A stretch of 64,000 nucleotides of DNA from contig CAZRHR010000005.1 of assembly GCA_964599915.1 (NCBI GenBank), positions 3,698 to 67,697 on the forward strand, given 5' to 3'. The stretch comes from CAZRHR01 sp964599915. GTDB taxonomy: Bacteria > Bacteroidota > Bacteroidia > CAIKAF01. Position numbers and translations under genes: made by a program. Under the pieces are notes generated by a model. It did no database searches, had not been told where the DNA came from, and was given only the letters and a program-made list of their open reading frames with translations. Positions 26,071 through 35,067 of the stretch are shown in pieces (within the stretch, counting starts at the first letter, position 1; every line of letters starts with the position of its first letter).

Positions 26071-28545
26071 ATGCGGGCCTTCGTTTTTTTGTTGTTTTTT
26101 ATGCTTTCCCTCGCAGTTTCTGCGTTTTTTCATTGGGGCTGGGGTACATTACCTCCTTTCGGTAAAATCCTTGACCCCGTAAACGGTCTATGGGCTAATG
26201 CCGAAACTAAACAACATTATGCACAAGCCGACTTCCGTTCTTCCAGGGTTCAAGCGCCTGTAGTGGTGCGCTACGATGAACGTTTGGTGCCCCATATTTA
26301 TGCGCAAAACGAGCATGATTTGTTTTTTGCCCAAGGGTTTGTTACCGCTCGTCATCGACTCTGGCAAATGGAGTTTACGGCCTTATTTGCTGCGGGTCAG
26401 TTAAGTGAAGTATTAGGGCCACGCGCCCTTGCTTTGGATCGGTCCCAGCGAAGAAAGGGTTTGGGCTATGCGGCAGAACTTAGCCAAACAGAATTTTTAC
26501 GCGACCCACGTACCAATGCGGTGTTGCAAGCTTTCACTGATGGCGTAAATGCGTATATCGGGCAGTTAAGTTATCGGGATTTTCCGGTGGAATATAAATT
26601 ATTGGATTATGCTCCAACGCCTTGGACTCCGCTGCGCTCCGCATTGATTTTAAAGTATATGGCCGATTTATTGACCGGTGGTGATACCGATGTCGCCTTG
26701 ACGGAGGTTTTTCATGAACTTGGTGCAGTACAACTTTGGGAAGATTTTCCGGATCGGATCGAAGAAGATTCCGCCGCTATTGTTCCCCCTGTTTCGTGGG
26801 AAGCACATAATATCATTTTAGATACCGCTTCTGTTCCATGGGTTCCCGTTTGGCCCCCGAAGCGCCAGGGACCTGGATTAAAGTCTTTTCCCTCTCTCAT
26901 GGGTGTAGATTCCAATGTGGCGGTTCCATCAGATGCTATTCCGGCCGCTCCGGTTCCTTCGGAGACCTCACCACCAGCGGAATCTCCCTCGCGTCCGGAA
27001 CCCAGAGGGTCCAACAACTGGGCGGTTTCCGCACGAAAGTCAGCCACGGGTGCACCCTTACTTGCCAATGACCCCCATTTACCGCTCAACCTACCTTCGA
27101 TTTGGTTTGAAATGCATCTTCATGCGCCAGACATAGATTGTTATGGGGTGTCTATTCCTGGAACGCCCACCTTGATTATCGGATTTAACAATAGGGTGGC
27201 TTGGGGTGTAACCAACGGAACCATTGATGTAAAAGACTGGTACACGGTTACATTCAAAGATAACCTAAGGGAAGAATATTTATATGACCAGCGTTGGTTG
27301 CCGGTGACTTACCGGGAAGAACGCATTAAGGTTCGGGGGCAGGATGAAATCATAGATACGGTTCGTTATACTTTGTACGGCCCCATCTCTCATGAAGACA
27401 CGCTGATTGCGGGAAAAAGGACAGGTTTAGCCATGCGCTGGACAGGCCATGACCCAGCCAATGAATTGCTTACATTTTATTTGCTGAACAAGGCGAAAGG
27501 GTACGAAGATTACCGGGCTGCTTTGTCCTATTTTGCTTGTCCGGCTCAGAACTTTGTATTCGCAGATATTTCAGGAAATATTGCCATGGTCCAGCAAGGA
27601 CGAATACCTCTTCGTTGGCCTGGGCAGGGAAAAATGGTCATGGATGGTCATTTGCCGGTGTATCAATGGCAAGGATATTGGGACGAGGCTTGGATTCCAC
27701 AAGTGAAAAATCCACCACGTGGTTATGTGTATTCCGCCAACCAATATCCCACGGATAGCAAGTTTCCCCTTTATTATTCGGGTTGGTTTGAGCCTTATAG
27801 ACATCTTCGCATCGCTGAACTTTTGGCACAGCCAGGTCCATTTACCGTAGAAGACATGCAGCGCTTTCAACTGGATGAAGTGGTGATTCGCGCCCGCATG
27901 TTCTTACCTGAGCTGTTAATGCATCTAAGTGATTCTGTGAAACAACTTCCCGGTGCTCAGCCTTGGTTAGATAGCCTAAATGCATGGGATTTTCGGTATC
28001 ATGCCTCCTCAGTCCTTCCGGTATTTTTTGAAAACTGGTATCAGGAAGTAACGCAGGCCATGCTGGCTCCTTATGTGGAAAAAAACTTATTGACGCCCCA
28101 GCCTGATGCGCTGTTCAGGAAATGGAAAAAGAATCCCCAACCTTCTTGGGTCTCCGATGGTTTTATTCAAACGCTGAATGTGTTTTCAGCGCCTTCTTCT
28201 TCGGAGGTCTGGTGGAAAGAAAAAGAAACGCGACTGCAGCACATGGCGAAGATTCCTGCTTTTGGCTCCGAAGTTTTGGAAGTCGGGGGCAATGAGCACG
28301 CCTTAAATGCCATTACCAGTACGCATGGTCCTTCGTGGCGGATGGTGGTGTCTCTGGAGAAAAGTCCTCGTGGTTGGGGCGTGTATCCCGGTGGCCAATC
28401 TGGAAATCCAGGTTCACCCTTTTATTTATCTCACAATACCGTTTGGTCCAAAGGCTCATATTATCCTTTAGAACGACTCGCTCCGGACGCATGGCGTGCT
28501 CGTCCATCGGCAGGAGTGCTTACCCTAAACCCAAGTAATCCATGA
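26071..28545 (+). CDS. Penicillin acylase family protein (Ntn hydrolase, S45)
   Basis: An 824-residue exported amidase precursor starting at ATG 26071 (MRAFVFLLFFML, an N-terminal signal/anchor). The alpha-chain region shows DERLVPHIYAQNEHDLFFAQGFVTARHRLWQ, given here as a family landmark near residues 66-95. Autoprocessing should expose Ser314 in GSNNW as the N-terminal nucleophile. The beta chain has the supporting LLANDPHLPL, NNRVAWGVTNG and the late GNEHALNA motifs. A Pro/Ser/Glu-rich spacer of about 25 residues lies just before the nucleophile, longer than I expect. Family members cleave beta-lactam side chains, N-acyl homoserine lactones or N-acyl amino acids; which applies here is not decided. 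The stop overlaps the next start. Confidence 0.9.
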   Translation: MRAFVFLLFFMLSLAVSAFFHWGWGTLPPFGKILDPVNGLWANAETKQHYAQADFRSSRVQAPVVVRYDERLVPHIYAQNEHDLFFAQGFVTARHRLWQMEFTALFAAGQLSEVLGPRALALDRSQRRKGLGYAAELSQTEFLRDPRTNAVLQAFTDGVNAYIGQLSYRDFPVEYKLLDYAPTPWTPLRSALILKYMADLLTGGDTDVALTEVFHELGAVQLWEDFPDRIEEDSAAIVPPVSWEAHNIILDTASVPWVPVWPPKRQGPGLKSFPSLMGVDSNVAVPSDAIPAAPVPSETSPPAESPSRPEPRGSNNWAVSARKSATGAPLLANDPHLPLNLPSIWFEMHLHAPDIDCYGVSIPGTPTLIIGFNNRVAWGVTNGTIDVKDWYTVTFKDNLREEYLYDQRWLPVTYREERIKVRGQDEIIDTVRYTLYGPISHEDTLIAGKRTGLAMRWTGHDPANELLTFYLLNKAKGYEDYRAALSYFACPAQNFVFADISGNIAMVQQGRIPLRWPGQGKMVMDGHLPVYQWQGYWDEAWIPQVKNPPRGYVYSANQYPTDSKFPLYYSGWFEPYRHLRIAELLAQPGPFTVEDMQRFQLDEVVIRARMFLPELLMHLSDSVKQLPGAQPWLDSLNAWDFRYHASSVLPVFFENWYQEVTQAMLAPYVEKNLLTPQPDALFRKWKKNPQPSWVSDGFIQTLNVFSAPSSSEVWWKEKETRLQHMAKIPAFGSEVLEVGGNEHALNAITSTHGPSWRMVVSLEKSPRGWGVYPGGQSGNPGSPFYLSHNTVWSKGSYYPLERLAPDAWRARPSAGVLTLNPSNP

Positions 28546-28949
28546 GAACCTTCGGATTTTATAGTACTATTTTGCTTTTGGGAACAAGCGGCGCCTGGGT
28601 TTTAGGTTGGATAGCTTTTCCGTTGGTTTCGTTTATTGCTGCCTACTTTTGGCGCCCATCTTGGGCATGGTTGTCTGGATTTCTGGCAGGTGGATTTGCT
28701 TGGGTTATCCTTGCTGCCGCCATAGATAGCTACACCGAAGGGGTGATGGGAGGTAAAATCGCGTCCTTATTTTCTTTGGCGCCGAAAAGTTGGATCGCGC
28801 TCCTTTTAACCGGGCTAGTGGGGGGATTAGGTTGTAGTTTCCCATCTGTTTCTGGCAAATGGCTGTGGAAACTGCGTGAAGATCAGCGGCAAAAACAGCG
28901 GTATTCCAGGCGGCCAAGTTCTGTTTTTGGCCGCGTGATAGGAAGATAA
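28542..28949 (+). CDS. Small integral membrane protein, unknown function
   Basis: A 135-residue protein with three to four hydrophobic segments (FYSTILLLGTSGAWVLGW, FPLVSFIAAYF, LSGFLAGGFAWVILAAAI, WIALLLTGLVGGLGC) and a basic C-terminal tail (QRQKQRYSRR). The start overlaps the penicillin acylase stop as ATGA, so it is the last gene of the symporter operon. I do not recognise the family. Its strict coupling suggests it supports the upstream enzyme or transporter, but this is inference. Confidence 0.7.
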   Translation: MRTFGFYSTILLLGTSGAWVLGWIAFPLVSFIAAYFWRPSWAWLSGFLAGGFAWVILAAAIDSYTEGVMGGKIASLFSLAPKSWIALLLTGLVGGLGCSFPSVSGKWLWKLREDQRQKQRYSRRPSSVFGRVIGR

Positions 28950-28976
28950 ATACGAAAGACCCCCAAAGGGAAACAT

Positions 28977-30587
28977 TTACCAAGTGATGATGACCTGCCC
29001 TTGTCCGGAGTTGAATCCGCCTTGCTGGCTTGGTGAGGTTCCTGTGTTGAAGCTGCCGCCACCGGCACCTCTGCGACATTCGCCAGTATGTCCGCCGCTG
29101 GCGCCGCCGGAGTAGCCACCACCACCACCACCCTCGCAATTTCGGTTTCCGCTTCCTCCTCCCCCAAAACCTCCGAAAGTATCACTTGGCCCACCAATAT
29201 TGCCACCAGTTGCCCCGAGAATTGCACCTAAGCCACCTTGGCCATAATATCCATTTCCTCCATTGGTGAGCCAGCCTCCCCCACCTCCTCCATTGGATTG
29301 AGCGAGTCCAGCTCCTCCATTCCCTCCAGAACCACCTATCGCATTGCAGGTGCTTCCACCGCTAGAAGAAGATAACCCGTCCATGCTGTGACTGCCGTTG
29401 GTTCCATAGCCACCTCCACCACCAGCAGCAATCATTAAGTTGGATGATGTTGGAGATGTTCCGTTGAATACAAAACTTCCTCCGCCTCCTCCGCCACAGC
29501 TACCTTCCGTTCCGCCCATTTGTCCAACAAGAATGCCTAATACTTGGCCCGCACTTACGGTAAACGTTCCCATGGTTCGAGCGCCTAAGCCTCCACCACC
29601 TGTTCCGCCGCCTCTGGCGCCGCGACAATCAATGGTGATGGTACAAACGCCAGGAGGAACCGTCCAATATTGAATGCCGCCAGTTACGGTGACCACGCCA
29701 TTTCCATACGCACTGTTGCATTGGCTTTGGCTGGGACCATTAATGCCTGTTGCACCACAAGGTGTGAAGGTGCGGTTACCTCCGGAAATACAATTGAGCA
29801 CAGTGATGGTTTGCACGCTGCTGTCCACACAACCTGCGGAATTGGTGGCTACAAGTTTGGCCGTATAAGTACCGGGGTTGGCCCAAGTAACAGAGGGATT
29901 TGCACTGTTTGAAGTGGCCGGGGTACCGGAGGTAAAGGTCCAAGCGTAGGTTAGCCCAGATTGGGTTGGCGTAAAGGTAACGGCTTGCCCAAATCCTACG
30001 GTAGTTGAAGACGCGGTAAAAGTTCCAACAGGGTTGGAAGCCGTCACGGCCAGGTTGCTATAAGAAGAGGCACCACAGTAATTTACAGACGAAACACCGA
30101 TGTTTCCTGTGGTTTGGGTGAAATTGACCGTAATGGTGGTATCTGTTCCTCCTGATACAATAGTCGCTCCTGCGGGAACAAGCCATTGATAACTTGTTGC
30201 GCCGGGCACACCAGCGATGGTATAAACTTGGTTGGTGGCATTGGCGCAGACAGAAGCCGCACCAGAAACTAAACCCGGCATAGGGGGTGCTTGGGTACAG
30301 CTGCAAGACACGTCTTTCCAGCCTGAATTGGTATAAAAAATTTGTAAGCAGTCACTTGTGGTGTTGAAAACCAAAAGACCATGCGCGGGATTGGCAATGG
30401 TATTTCTTTGGGTGAGGGTCATCCTTGGAGGCAAAACGCCCCCTTGGGTAGATTGAATGTCTAGGATCGAAGAGGGGTGGGGTGGGTTTGAGGCGCCAAT
30501 GGTCACGCCGTTGCTTTGTGCAAAGGTGATTGCGAATCCCGAAAAAACTAAAAATATAGTCTTTAATACTGTGGTTAAAAATTTCAT
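28977..30587 (-). CDS. Secreted glycine-rich protein 3 of the tandem array
   Basis: A 536-residue exported protein. The signal peptide ends FAITFAQ (about residue 24). Residues 25-95 hold a Bacteroidota surface-protein module (SILDIQSTQGGVLPPRMTLT, then a GLLVFNTTSDC segment and CSC). Two Ig/PKD-like domains follow (about 100-265, with WTFTSGTP and GTYTAKLVATN). The C-terminal 240 residues or so are a glycine-rich domain (about 295-536) with the pattern VTVSAGQVLGILVGQ-like strand, LMIAAGGGGG, GGGGGGYSGG and a closing strand GQVIITW, resembling the ALK/LTK-type glycine-rich fold. No T9SS sorting domain is visible. It follows the second paralog after 18 bases in the same transcript. Confidence 0.82.
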   Translation of the reverse strand: MKFLTTVLKTIFLVFSGFAITFAQSNGVTIGASNPPHPSSILDIQSTQGGVLPPRMTLTQRNTIANPAHGLLVFNTTSDCLQIFYTNSGWKDVSCSCTQAPPMPGLVSGAASVCANATNQVYTIAGVPGATSYQWLVPAGATIVSGGTDTTITVNFTQTTGNIGVSSVNYCGASSYSNLAVTASNPVGTFTASSTTVGFGQAVTFTPTQSGLTYAWTFTSGTPATSNSANPSVTWANPGTYTAKLVATNSAGCVDSSVQTITVLNCISGGNRTFTPCGATGINGPSQSQCNSAYGNGVVTVTGGIQYWTVPPGVCTITIDCRGARGGGTGGGGLGARTMGTFTVSAGQVLGILVGQMGGTEGSCGGGGGGSFVFNGTSPTSSNLMIAAGGGGGYGTNGSHSMDGLSSSSGGSTCNAIGGSGGNGGAGLAQSNGGGGGGWLTNGGNGYYGQGGLGAILGATGGNIGGPSDTFGGFGGGGSGNRNCEGGGGGGYSGGASGGHTGECRRGAGGGSFNTGTSPSQQGGFNSGQGQVIITW

Positions 30588-30605
30588 TTTATAGTAGTTA
30601 GTTAT

Positions 30606-32144
30606 TTACCAAGTAAAAATAATTTGTCCGTTTCCGGTTTGGAAGCCTGATGTATTGGTTTGGTTGGTGCCGGAATTGAAGCTTCCGCCACCTCCGCCGC
30701 CCCAGCCGTTAGATGCGCCACCGCCGCCACCAGAGTATCCTCCGCCGCCCCCGCCGCCATAGTTTCCACCACCGCCACCGCCGCCAAATCCACCGCCGCC
30801 AGCGTGTTGTCCATTGCTGCCTCCAGCTCCACCATTTACGAAGGAAAATCCTGGTCCGCCTACTGCACCGTCTCCACTAGGAACCAAGCCATTGCCAAAA
30901 AAGCCGCCGCCCCCTCGCCCTGAATTGGTTCCACCGTTATTACTTCCCCCTTGGCCTCCTGTTCCTCCTGAATTTCCCCCCGATCCCTGCCCCGTTCCTC
31001 CTGAGGTGGTGGTAGGGGCATCGCTTCCTCCAGAAAGGCCTCCACCGCCTCCACCGCCACCAGCCACCACAATGGGTTGACCTGCCAACGCTACGAAGCT
31101 TCCTCCCCCGCCCCCGGTACTTTGGCCATTATGACTTCCACTTGAATTGTTGTTCAATCCTTGCTGTCCCACCAAAATCTGATAGGTTTGCCCTGGTGAG
31201 ACATTCACCGTACCAATAATTCTAGCGCCTCGACCACCTTGCCCCGCATTTCCATTTCCCCCTTGTGCACCGCGTACCTCCATGGTTACAGCACACACGC
31301 CTGCCGGAACGGTCCAGTTGACGATACCACCTGTATAATTGAATGTAGCGGAGCCTCCCGTTACACAATTCGATACCGTCACATTTTGGTTTACCGTTGC
31401 GGTACAACCTTGTGTGGAAATGAGGGTATGCGTAACAGCATACGTTCCGGCATTGGTCCAAGTAACCGAAGGGCTCGTGGCGCTTGAGGTGGAAGGTGTT
31501 CCACTTGCCATGGTCCAGCTATGCGTTCCTGCACTGGTATTTGGAACCAAGGTGGTTGCCCCATTGGTGGTGGGTGTTGCCGGAGATGTGGTGAATCCCG
31601 CATCAGGCGTTTGTACTGAAATGGCTGTAGAAAAGGGGGATGCAGCGCCACAGGTATTGCTGCTGGTCACGGTGATGTTTCCTGATACCGCACCGGAGAT
31701 GGAAACCGTAAGGCTGGCGGTTCCTTGACCGGAAGTGATGGTCATACCGGACGGAACGGTCCAAGTGTATGCGCTCGCTCCTGCGATCTGAGGCGTAGTA
31801 AATACTAATCCTGTAGCACCAATACACATGCCGGTGGACGGCATTTGAATACTGCTTGAGGGCGCAGGCGCAGAAGTGCATTCGCAGGCCATGTTCACCC
31901 AATTTCCATTGATTTGGGTTTCAACACAGGATGTGGTGGTGTTATAAATGACCAAACCTGTGGCAGGTGCCACGATGGCATTTCTTTGCGCTGTAGTAAG
32001 CCTAGGTAATAAAAAACCTCGATCAGAAAAGTCCAATTCCAATCCCGCGCTTGGGTCAGGATTGCCCGGTTGTGTTCCCATTTTTACGCCTTGGGCAAAA
32101 AGGCCGGCGCTGCAAAACAACGCAAAAAGTATATTTCTTACCAT
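30606..32144 (-). CDS. Secreted glycine-rich protein 2 of the tandem array
   Basis: A 512-residue paralog of its two neighbours. The signal peptide ends CSAGLFAQ. The N-terminal module reads GLELDFSDRGFLLPRLTTAQ, with the paired cysteines CEC near residue 90. One Ig-like and one PKD-like domain (about 95-265) are close in sequence to the next paralog upstream (shared TGMCIGATGLVFTTPQIAGA and SVQTPDAGFTTSP). The C-terminal domain is about half glycine, with GGGGGGGG runs, NYGGGGGGGYSGGGGG and the closing strand GQIIFTW. Its ATG overlaps the stop codon of the upstream paralog within ATGGTAA (seven-base overlap), so translation is probably coupled. Function is probably structural at the cell surface; no catalytic motif is seen. 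Confidence 0.82.
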   Translation of the reverse strand: MVRNILFALFCSAGLFAQGVKMGTQPGNPDPSAGLELDFSDRGFLLPRLTTAQRNAIVAPATGLVIYNTTTSCVETQINGNWVNMACECTSAPAPSSSIQMPSTGMCIGATGLVFTTPQIAGASAYTWTVPSGMTITSGQGTASLTVSISGAVSGNITVTSSNTCGAASPFSTAISVQTPDAGFTTSPATPTTNGATTLVPNTSAGTHSWTMASGTPSTSSATSPSVTWTNAGTYAVTHTLISTQGCTATVNQNVTVSNCVTGGSATFNYTGGIVNWTVPAGVCAVTMEVRGAQGGNGNAGQGGRGARIIGTVNVSPGQTYQILVGQQGLNNNSSGSHNGQSTGGGGGSFVALAGQPIVVAGGGGGGGGLSGGSDAPTTTSGGTGQGSGGNSGGTGGQGGSNNGGTNSGRGGGGFFGNGLVPSGDGAVGGPGFSFVNGGAGGSNGQHAGGGGFGGGGGGGNYGGGGGGGYSGGGGGASNGWGGGGGGSFNSGTNQTNTSGFQTGNGQIIFTW

Positions 32145-33649
32145 GTGATGGTTATTTGGCCATTTCCACTTTGAATTCCCGAAGCTCCGGAAGTGTTACT
32201 TCCGCTGTTAAAGCTTCCTCCACCTCCACCTCCCATGGCGGAAGGGCCTGTTCCATAAGGAACACTGCCACCACCTGAATATCCACCACCGCCGCCGCCA
32301 GAATGGGTTCCACTGGGATACCCGCCGCCGCCAAATCCACCACAAACTCCGCTACAGGTTCCGGCAGGACTGGATAAAACGCTGGTCCATCCTTTTCCTG
32401 CGCCCGGACCCACCCCATTGCTTCCGCCGCTTCCACCGGCATTAATATTTCCCCGGTCAAATGTGCCTGACGTAGCAGTGGTTCCATTGACGCCGGGTGC
32501 ATTGGTGGGATTTCCTCCGGAGGAACAAATAGCTCCGCCCCCACCACCGCCAGCTGCAATGAGCAGTTGATTAGATCCTTGTACATACACAAAGGAACCT
32601 CCACCTCCGCCACCGCCATTATTGGCATCGTTTGTTCCCCAGTTTTGTCCTTGTCCTCCCACGATTAGATTTAAAACGGTACCCGGCGTTACCGTAAAGG
32701 TTCCCACTTGCTGTGCACCTAGCCCTCCAGCTTGGGTGCATGGGTTGTTTTTTCCTCCTTGTGCCCCTCTGGCATCAATGGTAATGGAACATACATTGGC
32801 AGGTACCGTCCATTGAACTACGGAACCTGTAAACGAGGCGGTGTGACTTCCTCCGGTGATACAATTGCTTACCGCAATGTTGTTGGTTACTGTGGCGGAA
32901 CATCCTTGAGCTGTTACCAAAGTATGCGACACAGCATAGGTACCAGCGACAGTCCATGTAACAGATGGACTGGTGGCGCTTGAAGTTGCCGGGCTTCCAC
33001 TGGCCATGGTCCAGCTGTGGCTACCTGCTGTTGTGTTTGGCACCAAGGTTCCTGCATTGTTGGTCGAGAAAGTAGTCGGCGAGGTGGTGAAACCAGCATC
33101 TGGGGTTTGTACAGAAAGGGCCACAGAATACGCCGCTGCATTTCCGCACGCATTTCCAGCAGTTACAGTCATATTTCCTGATACCGCACCCGTAATGGAG
33201 GCCGTTATACTTGCGGTTCCTTGTCCATTGGTAATGGTCATGCCCGCAGGCACGGTCCAGGTATAGGAATTGGCACCGGCAATTTGTGGTGTAGTAAATA
33301 CCAATCCTGTTGCTCCAATACACATCCCTGTAGTAGGAGATTGAATGCTTACTGAAGCGGCAGGCGGCGCCGTACATTCACAGGCCATGCTCACCCAGCC
33401 ACTTGGCGTGTACATTTCAGCGCAATTACTGGTTAGGTTGTAAATCACCAACCCCGCTTGTGGGGAAGAGATGGCATTTCTTTGTAAAACGGTCATGCGG
33501 GGAAGTAAAAGTCCTCCTTGGGTACTTTCAAGTTCAAGAATGGCGGAAGGCTGAACGCTACCCGGTGTTCCTCCAATTTTAACACCTTGTGCATTTAGCG
33601 TGAGGAGGGTTCCCACCCATCCAATTAAATAAAAGCCAACACGTCTCAT
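32138..33649 (-). CDS. Secreted glycine-rich protein 1 of the tandem array
   Basis: A 503-residue protein from the ATG at 33649 (MRRVGFYLIGWVGTLLTLNAQ, a signal peptide); a TTG two codons earlier is less likely. The order matches the other paralogs: an N-terminal ILELESTQGGLLLPRMTVLQ module ending CEC, Ig-like and PKD-like domains, then a glycine-rich domain. The last includes FTVTPGTVLNLIVGGQG, LLIAAGGGGGG, GGGGGGYSGG and the closing GQITITW. It is the first gene of the three-gene array. A TATATTTTG run three bases before the ATG resembles the -7 box with one extra base. Divergent from the MFS gene. Confidence 0.82.
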   Translation of the reverse strand: MRRVGFYLIGWVGTLLTLNAQGVKIGGTPGSVQPSAILELESTQGGLLLPRMTVLQRNAISSPQAGLVIYNLTSNCAEMYTPSGWVSMACECTAPPAASVSIQSPTTGMCIGATGLVFTTPQIAGANSYTWTVPAGMTITNGQGTASITASITGAVSGNMTVTAGNACGNAAAYSVALSVQTPDAGFTTSPTTFSTNNAGTLVPNTTAGSHSWTMASGSPATSSATSPSVTWTVAGTYAVSHTLVTAQGCSATVTNNIAVSNCITGGSHTASFTGSVVQWTVPANVCSITIDARGAQGGKNNPCTQAGGLGAQQVGTFTVTPGTVLNLIVGGQGQNWGTNDANNGGGGGGGSFVYVQGSNQLLIAAGGGGGGAICSSGGNPTNAPGVNGTTATSGTFDRGNINAGGSGGSNGVGPGAGKGWTSVLSSPAGTCSGVCGGFGGGGYPSGTHSGGGGGGYSGGGSVPYGTGPSAMGGGGGGSFNSGSNTSGASGIQSGNGQITITW

Positions 33650-33813
33650 GACCAAAATATAGATTTAAGAAAGGAAAGGTACTGCCATTTCGCTCTAAAC
33701 TCAAATGTTCTACCCCTTGGTTTTGATAAAAATGTCCTGTTTTCTTTCGGGACAATGTTTAACCTTTGGTTTTCTTACCTGGGTACTTTGTTTTAAAAAT
33801 CAAGGGGGCGACT

Positions 33814-33821
33814 TACCTTTG
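33814..33821 (+). promoter_or_regulatory. TAnnTTTG -7 box of the MFS transporter gene
   Basis: TACCTTTG is followed by gcct and a GTG at 33826. The match is perfect and the four-base spacing repeats that seen at other genes, which also supports the GTG as the true start. Confidence 0.55.
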
Positions 33822-33825
33822 GCCT

Positions 33826-35010
33826 GTGAAATCGCGCGGCCTTTTTATCCTGCTTTTTACGGTTTTTATCGATCTTTTTGGGTTTGGCGTGGTGATTCCC
33901 ATTTTACCCAATTATGCGACCCGTCTATCTGGTTCAGAAGTAATGGCGGGCGCCATTGTGGCCATCTATGCTTTGGCCCAATTGGTTTTTAACCCTATTT
34001 GGGGTGCGTTATCAGATAAATATGGTCGCCGACCGGTGATTCTTGCGTCCAACTTCATAAACATGTCCGGGTTCTTTTTACTTGGATTTGCAGACGACAT
34101 TCCGACGCTTCTTTTTTCCCGTCTCTTAAGTGGGATTGGCTCAGGTAATATTTCTGCTGCTCAGGCTTTTATTGCTGATATTACGCCCCCAGAAAAAAGA
34201 GCGAAAACCATGGGGCTAGTGGGCGTTGCCTTTTCCTTTGGATTTATTTTTGGTGCGCCCATTGGTGGTCAAATCTTTTCCCATTTTGGTTTTTCATGGT
34301 TGGGCTGGGGTACCGGAATTCTTTGTGCCCTGAATCTTCTTCTATCTATTTGGATTTTACCCGAATCCCTTAAGGAAAAAGCCAGTCACATTAAAATTGT
34401 TATTTTTCCGGTTCGGCAAATTTGGCAAACGGTTCTTCATGACCGGGGAACAGGTTTACTTTTCCTGATGGGATTTTCTTATGCGGCCTCTTTTTTCTTA
34501 TTTCAGCTTGCCGCTAATTTGGCATGGGAGCAGGAAAAAGGATTAAGTATGGAAACCATTGCATGGCTTTTTTCGGTCATCGGCTTGTCTTCAGGATTAA
34601 CCCAAGGTTTGGCGATAGGTCCTTTGACCAAAAGGTTTGGTGAACTGCATCTGATTCGCTTTGGGATTGGCCTTTTTATAAGTATTCTTTTGATTTATCC
34701 ATGGATTCCGCAAGGTTGGATGGCGTTGGAAGTGATCCTATTGGCCGGTTTGGCCTTTGCCAATGGCTTGATCAATGCACCGGGCCTATCTTTATTAAGT
34801 CAGCGGCACGATCGGCAATCGCAAGGTCGGGTGATTGGATATTACCAGTCGGTGAGCGCCTCCGCACGTGTCGTTGGTCCTTTAACGGCCGGCCTACTTT
34901 ATCAAATTTGGTTTCCTTTGCCCTTTTGGACTGCTGCCGGATTAATGAGCGTAACGCTGTTTCTGCTCCTCCGGTTTTGGGGGCATTCACCCAAAGTGGT
35001 CGCCTCTTGA
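33826..35010 (+). CDS. Major facilitator superfamily transporter, TetA/TCR type
   Basis: A 394-residue inner membrane exporter with about 12 helices, starting at GTG 33826 (first residues VKSRGLFILLFTVFIDLFGF). A TTG start at 33766 would add 20 atypical residues upstream of the promoter box. The MFS motif between TM2 and TM3 reads GALSDKYGRRPV. The TM5 antiporter motif region GFIFGAPIGGQI is present, and GPLTKRFG is the equivalent loop in the second half. The closest family type is the drug:H+ antiporter TetA group; actual substrate unknown. Stands alone between the glycine-rich array and pyrC. Confidence 0.9.
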   Translation: MKSRGLFILLFTVFIDLFGFGVVIPILPNYATRLSGSEVMAGAIVAIYALAQLVFNPIWGALSDKYGRRPVILASNFINMSGFFLLGFADDIPTLLFSRLLSGIGSGNISAAQAFIADITPPEKRAKTMGLVGVAFSFGFIFGAPIGGQIFSHFGFSWLGWGTGILCALNLLLSIWILPESLKEKASHIKIVIFPVRQIWQTVLHDRGTGLLFLMGFSYAASFFLFQLAANLAWEQEKGLSMETIAWLFSVIGLSSGLTQGLAIGPLTKRFGELHLIRFGIGLFISILLIYPWIPQGWMALEVILLAGLAFANGLINAPGLSLLSQRHDRQSQGRVIGYYQSVSASARVVGPLTAGLLYQIWFPLPFWTAAGLMSVTLFLLLRFWGHSPKVVAS

Positions 35011-35067
35011 AAGCGAAGAGGAAAAGGACAATTTGGTAAAAAAGCGAGGAATAAACTTTGTATTTGC

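Noticed and set aside
28705..33377. Many long plus-strand and alternate-frame ORFs, some proline-rich or valine-rich, opposite the glycine-rich genes
   Set aside because: They are antisense or frame shadows of GGN codon runs; they lack signal peptides, start signals and any family resemblance.
28977..33655. Possible CRISPR or DNA satellite because of repeated GGN/CCN tracts
   Set aside because: The repeats follow the reading frame, vary in length and encode a plausible protein domain; there are no equal spacers.
33766..33825. TTG at 33766 as the MFS transporter start
   Set aside because: The extra 20 residues do not fit the family and the segment includes the -7 box.
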